Positions 1 to 7,687 are shown, numbered from the stretch's first letter. The stretch: DNA of 17,680 bases from Leptospirillum sp. (GCA_027346125.1 DAIEST010000173.1:1-17680); one strand, 5' to 3'. Notes: generated by a model not told the origin, from the letters alone. A program made the numbers and translations.

Positions 1-497
1 AAATCCGCCCTGACCGCCAGCATCTGATTCATTTCTCCCAGAAAATCCGTAAAGCGACGACCCAGCGGGGTCATCGGGATGCCTCCCAGACTCGCTTCCT
101 CCGTCACGACCACAGTCATCCCTTTCCGTTCGAACAAAAAAGCAAGAAAAGAGGAGGCTTTTTCGACCAGATTCCGGACCGGTTCATCGGGCTGCTCCAT
201 GAGCATGCCGGAAAGAAGAAGCCCAAGGCCGTCCAGAAGAAAAGAGGCATCCTGAGAAAAAAGCCCGAGATGGGAAAGAAGATCGGAAGCGGGGAGAGAG
301 GAATCAAGAGGCGGAAGGGTCGTGAATCTCGAATCGCGTTCCACCTGATGGCGCTCTATCCGTGACAGCATCTCGGGATCGGTCGGATAGGCAGTCGGGA
401 GATAAATCCATGGCTCTTTTCCCTTCCTCAACAGATATTCTTCCGCAAACTTCGATTTGCCGGAACGGATTCCTCCCGTTACCAGTGTCAGCGACAT
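1..497 (-). CDS. cobU: CobU/CobP-like adenosylcobinamide kinase/guanylyltransferase (3' end outside window)
   Basis: This family phosphorylates adenosylcobinamide and then transfers GMP to it, in the nucleotide-loop assembly of cobalamin. About 165 residues are visible; the C-terminus lies beyond the window edge. The start ATG at 495-497 is followed by a P-loop GGIRSGKS at residues 8-15. R46-x3-H50-x3-R54 matches the region holding the histidine that becomes guanylylated. Near residues 130-165, VVTEEASLGGIP and a later NQMLAVRAD match the family's C-terminal block. Several usual residues differ: NEVG reads EEAS, and the DCLTLW-type strand reads DGLGLLL, so it is a divergent member. The preceding methyltransferase gene stops only 2 bases upstream and no strong ribosome site is seen, which suggests translational coupling. 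Confidence is high for the family and moderate for the exact activity. Confidence 0.8.
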   Translation of the reverse strand, partial: MSLTLVTGGIRSGKSKFAEEYLLRKGKEPWIYLPTAYPTDPEMLSRIERHQVERDSRFTTLPPLDSSLPASDLLSHLGLFSQDASFLLDGLGLLLSGMLMEQPDEPVRNLVEKASSFLAFLFERKGMTVVVTEEASLGGIPMTPLGRRFTDFLGEMNQMLAVRAD

Positions 498-499
498 AT

Positions 500-1096
500 T
501 CAGTCCGGCTTTCGCTGAAGGCGTCCAAGAAGCTCTTCCCCTTTCCGGGAGTCAACGGAACAATCGGATACCGCCAGATCGATCAGATCGAATCGTTTGG
601 CAAAGAGGGTCCGGATTTCCGACTCCGTTGTCGTCCAGGGAGGCCCGCCTTCGCGGCCATGGGCATAAAAGAGTCCAATGAGCATCCCGCCCGGCCTGAT
701 CATCTGGAAAGACTTTTCCGCATAGGCTTCCCGCATCGACGGATCGATCGCACAAAAGCACGTATGTTCGATCAGATAATCGAACCGGCCATGAATCCTC
801 GGATCCAGTTCAAAAAAATCTTCTTCGAGAACCTCCATCTTGACCCCTGCCCGATCCGCTGCCTCCCTGGCTTCCCGGACCGCTTCCGGGGCGAAGTCCA
901 CACAGGTCACATCGAATCCGCAGCCCGCAAGATAAATCCCTTCATGGCAACGTCCGGCCCCGGGAATCAATACCCTGCCGCCAACCGGAAGCATCCCCGA
1001 TTCCACAAGACGGACAAAAGGGGGGGCCACCTGTCCGAGATCCCACCCGGTATTCTTGTCGAGATATCGCTGGTTCCAGAAAGAACGGTCAGGCAT
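500..1096 (-). CDS. TPMT/HOL-like SAM-dependent methyltransferase
   Basis: A 198-residue cytoplasmic class I methyltransferase. The N-terminal signature FWNQRYLDKNTGWDLGQVAP (residues 6-25) is typical of the thiopurine S-methyltransferase and halide/thiol methyltransferase (HOL) group. The SAM-binding loop follows as VLIPGAGRCHE (42-52), with an acidic residue in CVDFAP (65-70) that would bind the ribose, and EHTCFCAIDP near 110-119. The acceptor cannot be read from sequence: thiols, halides, tellurite or selenite are possible for the family. I chose ATG 1096 over the GTG just upstream at 1099 because a GGAGG lies 7 bases before the ATG. It follows the RDD gene by about 30 bases and ends 2 bases before cobU, so these genes are probably cotranscribed. 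Confidence 0.85.
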   Translation of the reverse strand: MPDRSFWNQRYLDKNTGWDLGQVAPPFVRLVESGMLPVGGRVLIPGAGRCHEGIYLAGCGFDVTCVDFAPEAVREAREAADRAGVKMEVLEEDFFELDPRIHGRFDYLIEHTCFCAIDPSMREAYAEKSFQMIRPGGMLIGLFYAHGREGGPPWTTTESEIRTLFAKRFDLIDLAVSDCSVDSRKGEELLGRLQRKPD

Positions 1097-1127
1097 CACA
1101 AAACCTCCAAGGAGACCGGTTGATATT

Positions 1128-1595
1128 TCATTCCAGTGCGTGGTCTGAAATCGAACCCTTTACTCCGGATGATACTGCAGCGGAATCTTTCTCCCAAAAA
1201 ACGCGAGTCTGGGAAAGACAGTCGTAAAGAGTCTTTCCGGAAGGAGAGAGAAGCGAAATCCAGGCCCCCAGACCAAACGGCAACACAGACAGAAAAAAGA
1301 AAAAGGTTCGGGAAAAGGCCCAGAGCATTCCGGGAGAAGATTTCCTGTCGTCATCCCTCAGAACCCTGATCCCCAAGAGTGACATTGCCGGTGTACTCGT
1401 GGAAAGCCCGATGCTGATCCAGAAATAAAGAAAGAGAAAAAATGGTTCGTACACCGGAAACGGTGCAACGTAGGATGAATGGGTTGGAACACCAGGGTCA
1501 AAAGAAGAACGGATCAGGAGGTACGCCCAGAAACGGTAACAGAAGTGCGCAATGGACAAATCCAGAAAAAAAGCCAACAGTCTGACTGACCGCAT
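1128..1595 (-). CDS. RDD family membrane protein
   Basis: A 155-residue inner-membrane protein of the RDD family, whose members are mostly of unknown function (some are linked to ion transport). The first helix carries the family Arg/Asp pair (R5 and D12 in RLLAFFLDLSIAHF). Hydrophobic stretches lie near residues 5-28, 50-66 and 92-115. The block TPAMSLLGIRVLRDDD (68-83) and the late KTLYDCLSQTRVF (121-133, D125) match the conserved G-x3-R and D-x3-T type ends of the domain. The ATG at 1595 lies 9 bases after the rsmE-like stop, and its GAGAGAG ribosome site overlaps that stop, so the two genes are likely translated from one mRNA. Family assignment is fairly secure; function is not known. Confidence 0.75.
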   Translation of the reverse strand: MRSVRLLAFFLDLSIAHFCYRFWAYLLIRSSFDPGVPTHSSYVAPFPVYEPFFLFLYFWISIGLSTSTPAMSLLGIRVLRDDDRKSSPGMLWAFSRTFFFFLSVLPFGLGAWISLLSPSGKTLYDCLSQTRVFWEKDSAAVSSGVKGSISDHALE

Positions 1596-1604
1596 CGATC
1601 TCTC

Positions 1605-2459
1605 TCAATCCGGTAAAAGGGAATGGGACTTGTCCCGGGACTCCAGGAAAGAAGACAGGACAAGACCCAAAAGGGAAACAACCGAAAGTGCCGCAGCTTC
1701 TGCTGAAAATGTCAGTCTCCCCAGCGATACCCTGAGCAGGCGCCCCTGTGATTCCAGCGAATGGGACAACTCCCGTTCCGTCTGCGACCATCCGCCCTCC
1801 GGACCAACCATCCCCCAGAGACAGGCACCGTTCCCGGAAAAGGAAGGGAATCCGGACAGCATGCCGACTTTTTCCAGCAACTCGCTTACGCCCATTGTCC
1901 CTGCCCGGTTTTCATCGAACCAGAGAAAGGCGTCATTCACGGAAAGATTGAGAAATCTGTCTGTCGCGACAGGATCCTCGAGAATCATCCGGTCGGTTCG
2001 TCCGGCAAGCTGGCTCTTTTCCCGGACGAGATTCCTGAATCGCGACTGTTTTCCCTGCCACCTCGATCGATCTCCCCATTCGACAACCGAACGATCCGTC
2101 AAAAGCGGTCGAACCCTGTGTATCCCGGACATGGTTGCCTGTCCCAGGATGGAAGTAAACCCGTCTCCCTTGACAGGAGCCAGAGCGAGCCCAAGCTTTG
2201 TGGACGGGGCAGCGCGGAAACAAGCATGATCCGGTTCAAGATCCAGTGTCAGCGGAGTCAGCGAGACGATGCGACCCGAAAAGCAATGCCGGTCGTCAGG
2301 ACGGCAGAACGGATAAGAGTCCCCTATCCTGCCCCGAAGGCTTTTCGTCAGATGATGTTCAAGCTCGCGTCCCGGGAAAAGAAGAAATCGCCCCTCACCC
2401 TCTTCCAAAGGGGTCAGACGATCATCGTCATCGATCCAGAACAGTTTTGGTCCCGACAT
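1605..2459 (-). CDS. rsmE: RsmE-like SPOUT RNA methyltransferase (divergent)
   Basis: RsmE methylates N3 of U1498 in 16S rRNA. This 284-residue protein has the family order: an N-terminal PUA-like part with HHL near 35-37, a middle RPLLTDRSV (117-125), and the SPOUT knot with MVGPEGGWS (217-225) and VSLGRLTFSAEAAAL (244-258). It is longer than the usual 240-250 residues. Several normally strict positions differ: the knot motif RILRTETA reads RLTFSAEA, and the EAxEQSxR block is replaced by a region reading REKSQLAGR (146-154). It sits 14 bases behind dnaJ, a common place for rsmE. ATG 2459 follows AAGGA with no spacer, and an in-frame TAA just upstream rules out a longer start, so initiation may be weak or coupled to dnaJ. 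The family call is good; retained activity is uncertain. Confidence 0.8.
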   Translation of the reverse strand: MSGPKLFWIDDDDRLTPLEEGEGRFLLFPGRELEHHLTKSLRGRIGDSYPFCRPDDRHCFSGRIVSLTPLTLDLEPDHACFRAAPSTKLGLALAPVKGDGFTSILGQATMSGIHRVRPLLTDRSVVEWGDRSRWQGKQSRFRNLVREKSQLAGRTDRMILEDPVATDRFLNLSVNDAFLWFDENRAGTMGVSELLEKVGMLSGFPSFSGNGACLWGMVGPEGGWSQTERELSHSLESQGRLLRVSLGRLTFSAEAAALSVVSLLGLVLSSFLESRDKSHSLLPD

Positions 2460-2473
2460 TCCTTATGGCCGCA

Positions 2474-3592
2474 CTATTCGAAGATGGATTTGACCTTGGA
2501 GAAAATTCCGCCGCCGTCTTGAGAGGATCCCGTTCCATGAGTTCCCCCATCCCCGGAAACCGCCGCATACTTTTCCAGGATTTCCCGTTGCTCCCTCGTC
2601 AGTTTTGTGGGGATTTCAACCGAGATTCTTACCACCAGGTCCCCGACCTGACGGGTCTGTGGGTTGGCAAGACCTTTTCCACGGAATCGCCTGACTGAGC
2701 CTGGCTGAGTCCCTGCATCGAGTTTCAGGGGCAGAGGGGACCCCAGTGTGGGAATTTCGACGTCATCTCCAAAAATTGCCTGGAGAAATGAGATCTTTTT
2801 CTCCACGACAAGATCGTCGCCTTCCCGGCTGAAGAAGGGATGGGGCTTGACCGTAATATCGATATACAGATCTCCGGAGGGCCCCCCGTAGGCTCCGGCA
2901 TGTCCTTCTCCATTGATCCGGACACGAACGCCGGAAGAAACCCCTGCAGGAATCGTTCTGGTGATCGTCCGTTCGACAGACACCCTTCCACGGCCAGAGC
3001 AGTTCGTGCAGGTCTCCGTTACGACACGCCCTTCCCCGCCACAAGCGGAACATGCTCTCTGGACAGCAAAAAAACCCTGCTGTATACGGATATAGCCCGT
3101 CCCACGGCAAGTCGAACAAACCCGGACGGCCTTGCCATTCTTGGCCCCTGTTCCCGAACAGGGGCTGCAAGACTCCCACCGGGAGAGCTTGATCGAAATC
3201 TCGCGGCCAAGAGCGGCTTCTTCAAAGGAAAGCTCCACCTGACGCAAGATATGTTCCCCTTGCTGTGGATGTGGGCCACCTCTTCCGCCACCTCCGAAAA
3301 ACTCCGAGAACACATCGGCAAACAGGTCCCCAAACGGAGAGCCCGCCTGGCCTGCCGAGCCGTGCTCAAATCCTTCGGTGAAGCCACCGGAATCAAAAAG
3401 ACTCCTTTTTTGGGGATCCCCCAGAACTTCATAGGCTTCATTGATGGACTTGAACTGGGCTTCTGCAGCCTTGTCCCCAGGATTGCGGTCGGGGTGATAT
3501 TTCATTGCGAGTTTTCGATAGGATTTCTTGATCTCGTCCTGGGAAGCATTTCTCGCAACGCCCAGAATACTGTAGTAGTCTTTGGAAGCCAA
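2474..3592 (-). CDS. dnaJ: Chaperone protein DnaJ (Hsp40)
   Basis: A 372-residue co-chaperone that delivers unfolded proteins to DnaK and stimulates its ATPase. The J domain spans residues 1-70 with the essential HPD at 33-35. A Gly/Phe-rich linker follows at about 70-107. Four zinc-binding repeats are present: CSPCSGTG (142), CSTCRGTG (159), CSACGGEG (181) and CTNCSGRG (195), which make this a class I DnaJ. The C-terminal client-binding domains fill 205-335. The start is TTG (3590-3592), since an ATG is lacking and the family N-terminus begins right there; AAGGA lies about 10 bases before it. It is separated from dnaK by 419 bases, unlike the tight hrcA-grpE junction, and rsmE follows 14 bases later. 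Confidence 0.97.
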   Translation of the reverse strand: MASKDYYSILGVARNASQDEIKKSYRKLAMKYHPDRNPGDKAAEAQFKSINEAYEVLGDPQKRSLFDSGGFTEGFEHGSAGQAGSPFGDLFADVFSEFFGGGGRGGPHPQQGEHILRQVELSFEEAALGREISIKLSRWESCSPCSGTGAKNGKAVRVCSTCRGTGYIRIQQGFFAVQRACSACGGEGRVVTETCTNCSGRGRVSVERTITRTIPAGVSSGVRVRINGEGHAGAYGGPSGDLYIDITVKPHPFFSREGDDLVVEKKISFLQAIFGDDVEIPTLGSPLPLKLDAGTQPGSVRRFRGKGLANPQTRQVGDLVVRISVEIPTKLTREQREILEKYAAVSGDGGTHGTGSSQDGGGIFSKVKSIFE

Positions 3593-4011
3593 TCCAGCCC
3601 AATCCTTATTTTTCAGACGGACAACCCCAAGAGGTTGACCTCATTATGATCCGCTTCCCGGCAGATGAAGGGGGTGACCCAAGGACCGAACCCGACGGGA
3701 GCACCCTGCTTGCTCTTGCTTCGACCGATCATGCGGAAAGAATCCTTGTCCCAGCGGTCTGGACATCTGGATTCCATGGCAGAAACCGCGAGGAATCCGA
3801 CGCTGGAACGCGCCAGGCAACAACTCCATCCGGACATGAAAACAACAAAGTATGTCTCTGGAGATTGAGAGAAGAGGCTCCTTTCACCGCGTCCTGAAAG
3901 ATGGAGCCTGGCCCGGAAAAATCCTCGTCCCGGAAAGACACGAGATGGAATAACACAATGGGGGCTCACGGCGCTGCCCCCATTGGTCGGAGATCCTCAA
4001 CTGATAGAGTA
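3593..4011. other. dnaK-dnaJ intergenic region without a convincing gene
   Basis: These 419 bases hold a perfect hairpin near the dnaK end (3956-3985) and several competing open frames, none recognised. On the minus strand a GTG-started frame covers 3729-3956 (75 residues). A second frame covers 3613-3969, and its last part (3613-3735) reads with codon use much like the neighbouring genes. A 39-residue piece of it, from an ATG at 3729, has AAGGA 10 bases before. No domain, signal peptide or membrane segment stands out. The change of best-looking frame along the region could mean a decayed gene, a tiny gene, or chance. I saw no good sigma-70 promoter for dnaJ here. Confidence 0.5.
3956..3985 (-). 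terminator. Perfect 10-bp hairpin downstream of dnaK
   Basis: CAATGGGGGC (3956-3965) and GCCCCCATTG (3976-3985) pair perfectly around a 10-base loop, 27 bases past the dnaK stop. The minus-strand transcript continues as TGTGTTATTCC, which is not a strong U-tract. It may be a partial terminator or an mRNA-stabilising end for the hrcA-grpE-dnaK message, lowering dnaJ expression relative to dnaK. The structure is certain; the role is inferred. Confidence 0.5.
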
Positions 4012-4015
4012 TCAG
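4001..4015 (-). repeat. Small inverted repeat over the dnaK stop codon
   Basis: CTGATA and TATCAG (4001-4006 and 4010-4015) form a 6-bp stem with a GAG loop, and the dnaK TGA (4012-4014) lies inside one arm. It is short and AT-rich and may be chance. It would stack a few bases from the larger hairpin at 3956-3985. Confidence 0.3.
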
Positions 4016-5925
4016 CTTTTCTTCTTGTTGACATCCTCGTATTCGGCATCCACGACGGTCGGATCTTCGGCAGGACCACTGCTGGAATCCGGTCCCGGCT
4101 GCTGCTGGCCGGCAGTTTCCTGGGATTGCTTGTACACAATCTCGGCCAGTTTGTGCGACTGCGACTCCAGTTCCTTGAATGCCGCCTGAAGCGTTTCGGT
4201 ATCTTCCGACGTCAGCTTGGCCTTCGCCGCATCGATCGCTTCACGGAACGTTCCCCTCTCTACGTCCGAGATCTTGTCTCCGAGTTCGTTCAGGGATTTT
4301 TCTGTGGAGTAGACCAGGGATTCCAGATTGTTCCTGAGTTCAATCCGTTCCTTCCGGGCCTTGTCTTCAGTGGCGTGTGCTTCCGCTTCCCTGATGAGGC
4401 GGTCAATCTCTTCCTTGGAGAGACCTCCCTGGGCAGTGATGTGGATCGATTGCTCTTTCCCGGTCCCCTTGTCCCTGGCCGAAACGTGGACAATTCCATT
4501 CGAGTCGATATCGAAGGAGACCTCAATCTGGGGAACGCCGCGCGGTGCCGGGGGGATCCCCTCAAGATCGAACTCTCCGAGAAGTTTGTTATCGGATGCC
4601 AGTTCCCGCTCACCCTGAAAAACCTTCACGGTCACAGAACCCTGATTGTCGGCCGCAGTGGTAAACACCTGGCTTTTTTTAGCCGGAATCGTGGTGTTTC
4701 GTTCGATCAGCTTCGTGAACACTCCACCCAATGTCTCAATCCCCAAGGACAAGGGAGTGACATCGAGAAGGAGGACGTCCTTGACTTCACCTTTCAGCAC
4801 CCCGCCCTGAATCGCGGCCCCGATCGCCACGACCTCGTCCGGATTGACGCCTTTATGGGGATCCTTGCCAAAGAAACCCTTGACCGCTTCCTGAACCTTT
4901 GGCATCCGGGTCTGTCCACCGACGAGAACGACCTCATCGATCTCACGCGTAGACATTCCGGCATCGTCCAGCGCCTTCCGCACAGGCTCCATGGAATGAG
5001 AGACAAGGTCCCCCACAAGCTGTTCCAGCTTCGACCGGCTCAGTTTCAGGACAAGATGCTTGGGGCCCGTCTGGTCGGCAGTGATGTAGGGAAGATTGAT
5101 TTCCGTTTCCAGTGCCGTCGACAATTCGATCTTGGCTTTTTCTGCAGCCTCTTTCAGACGTTGCAGGGCCATCTTGTCCTTCTTGAGATCAATCCCGTTT
5201 TCCTTCTTGAATTCATCCACAAGAAAATCGATGACCTTGAGATCGAAATCATCTCCGCCAAGATAGGTATCGCCGTTGGTAGACTTGACCTCGAAAACCC
5301 CTTCCCCGATTTCGAGGATTGAAATATCAAAGGTTCCTCCACCCAGGTCATAGACAGCGATCTTCTCTTCTTTTTTACTGTCAAGACCATATGCCAAAGA
5401 AGCGGCTGTCGGCTCGTTGATGATCCGGAGGACATTCAGGCCGGCAATGGCACCGGCATTTTTCGTGTCCTGTCTCTGGGCATCGTTAAAATACGCAGGA
5501 ACGGTGATGACGGCTTCCGTTACCTTCTCGCCAAGATAATCTTCTGCGGCCTGCTTGAGCTTGACAAGGATCTTGGCTGAAATCTCGGCGGGGCTGTAAG
5601 CCTTTCCCCGGATTTCGACATGGGCATCCCCATTGGCAGATTTCACCACCTTGTATGGCAAACGTTTCGCCGCATGGGCGACCTCGTCGGAATCGAACTT
5701 GCGGCCAATCAGCCGCTTGACCGAATACACCGTATTTTCCGGATTTGTGATCGCCTGACGTTTGGCAACCTGGCCGACGAGAACCTCTCCCTTGTCGGTA
5801 AATGCCACGACGGAAGGGGTAATGCGTGCGCCTTCCTGGTTGGGAATGACGACAGGCTCCCCGCCTTCCATAATCGAAACAACCGAGTTGGTCGTTCCAA
5901 GATCGATCCCTATGACTTTCCCCAT
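4012..5925 (-). CDS. dnaK: Chaperone protein DnaK (Hsp70)
   Basis: A 637-residue cytoplasmic ATP-driven chaperone that works with DnaJ and GrpE. The nucleotide-binding domain shows the phosphate-1 motif IGIDLGTTNS (5-14), phosphate-2 VYDLGGGTFDIS (191-202) and the adenosine motif VVLVGGQTRMP (332-342). The interdomain linker DVLLLDVTPLSLG (383-395) leads to the substrate-binding domain and helical lid, and the tail ends in VVDAEYEDV, close to the usual DnaK ending. The frame is open upstream to 5970, but ATG 5925 is the start because AAAGGA lies 8 bases before it and the family N-terminus MGKVIGIDLG begins there. It follows grpE by 105 bases within the HrcA-controlled operon. Confidence 0.98.
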   Translation of the reverse strand: MGKVIGIDLGTTNSVVSIMEGGEPVVIPNQEGARITPSVVAFTDKGEVLVGQVAKRQAITNPENTVYSVKRLIGRKFDSDEVAHAAKRLPYKVVKSANGDAHVEIRGKAYSPAEISAKILVKLKQAAEDYLGEKVTEAVITVPAYFNDAQRQDTKNAGAIAGLNVLRIINEPTAASLAYGLDSKKEEKIAVYDLGGGTFDISILEIGEGVFEVKSTNGDTYLGGDDFDLKVIDFLVDEFKKENGIDLKKDKMALQRLKEAAEKAKIELSTALETEINLPYITADQTGPKHLVLKLSRSKLEQLVGDLVSHSMEPVRKALDDAGMSTREIDEVVLVGGQTRMPKVQEAVKGFFGKDPHKGVNPDEVVAIGAAIQGGVLKGEVKDVLLLDVTPLSLGIETLGGVFTKLIERNTTIPAKKSQVFTTAADNQGSVTVKVFQGERELASDNKLLGEFDLEGIPPAPRGVPQIEVSFDIDSNGIVHVSARDKGTGKEQSIHITAQGGLSKEEIDRLIREAEAHATEDKARKERIELRNNLESLVYSTEKSLNELGDKISDVERGTFREAIDAAKAKLTSEDTETLQAAFKELESQSHKLAEIVYKQSQETAGQQQPGPDSSSGPAEDPTVVDAEYEDVNKKKS

Positions 5926-6030
5926 CGCTGGTATCCTTTCCTTATTGGAGTCAAAACCCGTTCTGACCATCTAACCATTAAACAGAACAAACCGGCTCAT
6001 GAACGGGGCCGGGGACGGAGCTGCATCGCT
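5926..6030 (-). other. grpE-dnaK gap with a weak stem-loop
   Basis: The 105-base spacer holds CCGGC (5992-5996) and GCCGG (6008-6012), a 5-bp stem with an 11-base loop. In the minus transcript it is followed by TTTGTTCTGTTT. It could be an RNA processing or pausing site between grpE and dnaK. No second CIRCE copy is present here, and no clear promoter. Confidence 0.3.
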
Positions 6031-6606
6031 TCAGGAATCCGCCTTCCCTTCCTTCTTCTGCGCCACTGTCACAAGAGAGGGCCGCAAGAGACGATTCTGA
6101 AGGAGATAACCCTGCTGGTAAACATCAACGACCATTCCTTCCTCGTGTTCATCCGAGGGAGTGAATCCCATGGCTTCATGAACATTCGGGTCGAAGGAGG
6201 ATCCACGGGTCGGAACCCGCGTTACATGAAATTTTTCAAGCAGTTCCAGAAACTGCTTCTCTGTCAATCGTACCCCCTCGCCAAGGGCCTTGAGTTCGGG
6301 AGCGACTTCCTTCGAGCGGTCGAAGTGGAACAAGGCTCTTTCCAGATTGTCGAGGATGGGAAGAAACTCCTTGAGAAGAGATTCGTTGGCGAACTTTTTC
6401 GATTCCTCCAGATCCCTGTTCACCCTCTTGCGATAGTTGTCGAAATCCGCAAGCAGTCGGATGTACTTGTCCTTCCATTGAAGCGCCTCGGAATTCTCCC
6501 GGTCCGGAGAAGACTCCTCGCCACCATCCGACTCCGGTTGCCCGGAGGGATTCTCCTGATCGGTCGTCCGGTTTTCCGTAAGTTCCGGATCCTGCGGTTC
6601 TTCCAT
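6031..6606 (-). CDS. grpE: Nucleotide exchange factor GrpE
   Basis: A 191-residue cytoplasmic dimer that releases ADP from DnaK and so resets the chaperone cycle. A disordered acidic N-terminus (1-40) is followed by a long helix (about 42-95, including YIRLLADFDNYRKRV, a GrpE hallmark) used for dimerisation. The beta domain that contacts DnaK carries FDPNVHEAMG (139-148) and GYLLQNRLLRPSLV (166-179), the family signature. ATG 6606 has a strong TAAGGAG five bases before it, and that site overlaps the hrcA stop codon, so translation of the two genes is probably coupled. Length and motifs are normal. Confidence 0.97.
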   Translation of the reverse strand: MEEPQDPELTENRTTDQENPSGQPESDGGEESSPDRENSEALQWKDKYIRLLADFDNYRKRVNRDLEESKKFANESLLKEFLPILDNLERALFHFDRSKEVAPELKALGEGVRLTEKQFLELLEKFHVTRVPTRGSSFDPNVHEAMGFTPSDEHEEGMVVDVYQQGYLLQNRLLRPSLVTVAQKKEGKADS

Positions 6607-6615
6607 ACTCTCTCC

Positions 6616-7674
6616 TTACGGAACTGAAGGTGAAATAGGCGGCAACGTTTCATCAATCCATTGATTGAGTCTTCCCGAAAGATACATCATCAACGGGATC
6701 ACCTGGTCGTACTGCATTCTGATGGGACCGACCAGTCCGACAGACCCGATCCAGATGTCCCGATAAATCAGCGGGAGAGAGATCAGCGTACAGGGCTGGA
6801 GCCCCGGAAGCTGATTTTCGGAACCGATCTGGACCGATATTCCACGTTGCTGGACAAGCTCTTCGAAAATTTCGAAAAGGGCTGCCTTTTCTTCAAAAAC
6901 TTCCATTATTTCCCGGAAAACCGCCGCATTGGAGAACTCGGGCATTTCCACAAAACTCGACGGCCGGAACAATTTCATTTCCGGGGTTCTGGAACCAGCG
7001 AAAAAATGTTTGAAGATCCCAGAGTACGTCTTCCCCAGATGAGCCATCTCGCTCAGGAGAACTTCCCGGATGACAGAAAGGGAGACGTTCCTGGAGTTTG
7101 CATTCAGTTCTTCCCCCAGAGCAACGATCTCCTGCAGGCGGACGCCTTCCGGAATCAGCAGCGTCCGTTTCATGACAGTCCCTGTTTCCGTAATAAGGAC
7201 GGCAAGAAGATGCCGTTCGGAAATAGGAACGATCTCAAAAGACAGGAGGCGCTCTTCCTGTCGGGCACCGGACTCCATCACGATCCCGGTATAGTTTGTC
7301 ATGCGGGCGACCAGGCTCATGACACTTGAGAGAATATCCGGAAGATCCACCGAAGATGTTTCTGCCAGAATGACATCAAGAAACGAGGTCAACTGGAGGG
7401 AGTCAGGCGTATCCAGCCACTTCGAGAAAGACGAGTTGTCCACAAAATACCTGAACCCCTTCGAGGTCGGGATCCGTCCGGCCGAGGTATGGGGATGCGT
7501 CAGGTAGCCATAGTCTTCCAGATCCGCCATCACGTTGCGGATCGTCGCCGGAGAGTAGGCCAGGCCGAACAGTCGATTGACCGCCCGGGAACCCACAGGG
7601 ACAGCCATACGAATATACCCGGTTACAGTGGCGTTTAAAACCGCCCAACTTCTTTCATCGAGCGTTTCCGACAT
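6616..7674 (-). CDS. hrcA: Heat-inducible transcription repressor HrcA
   Basis: A 352-residue repressor that binds the CIRCE operator and shuts off chaperone genes; in the family its folding depends on GroE, which links repression to the load of misfolded protein. The N-terminal winged helix covers about residues 5-80, with SPATIRNVMADLEDYGYL (41-58) and HTSAGRIPTSKGFRYFVD (62-79) as the family signature. The remainder is the GAF-like and dimerisation part. The frame is open to 7701, but that GTG lies inside CIRCE. ATG 7674 is chosen because AGAGGA stands just upstream and the usual N-terminus begins there. A perfect CIRCE lies 13 bases before the start, so HrcA should repress its own operon. 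Confidence 0.96.
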   Translation of the reverse strand: MSETLDERSWAVLNATVTGYIRMAVPVGSRAVNRLFGLAYSPATIRNVMADLEDYGYLTHPHTSAGRIPTSKGFRYFVDNSSFSKWLDTPDSLQLTSFLDVILAETSSVDLPDILSSVMSLVARMTNYTGIVMESGARQEERLLSFEIVPISERHLLAVLITETGTVMKRTLLIPEGVRLQEIVALGEELNANSRNVSLSVIREVLLSEMAHLGKTYSGIFKHFFAGSRTPEMKLFRPSSFVEMPEFSNAAVFREIMEVFEEKAALFEIFEELVQQRGISVQIGSENQLPGLQPCTLISLPLIYRDIWIGSVGLVGPIRMQYDQVIPLMMYLSGRLNQWIDETLPPISPSVP

Positions 7675-7687
7675 CGTTCCTCTCCGG

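Noticed and set aside
362..1123. 253-codon plus-strand frame over cobU and the methyltransferase gene
   Set aside because: Both minus-strand genes have clear family motifs; this frame has none.
3613..3969. 118-codon minus-strand frame between dnaK and dnaJ as a definite gene
   Set aside because: Its GTG start is in the loop and arm of a hairpin with no ribosome site, and another frame looks better in the first half; kept only as a possibility in the intergenic entry.
3901..5322. 473-codon open frame on the plus strand, antisense to dnaK
   Set aside because: It mirrors the codon pattern of dnaK; long antisense frames over dnaK are a well-known artefact. Its translation shows no recognisable domain, and dnaK is unambiguous.
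5926..5970. N-terminal 15-codon extension of dnaK
   Set aside because: The extension has no family similarity, and the internal ATG has a good ribosome site and the standard DnaK N-terminus.
5620..6627. 335-codon plus-strand frame across dnaK and grpE
   Set aside because: It spans the end of one well-supported gene and all of another in antisense, with no recognisable domain.
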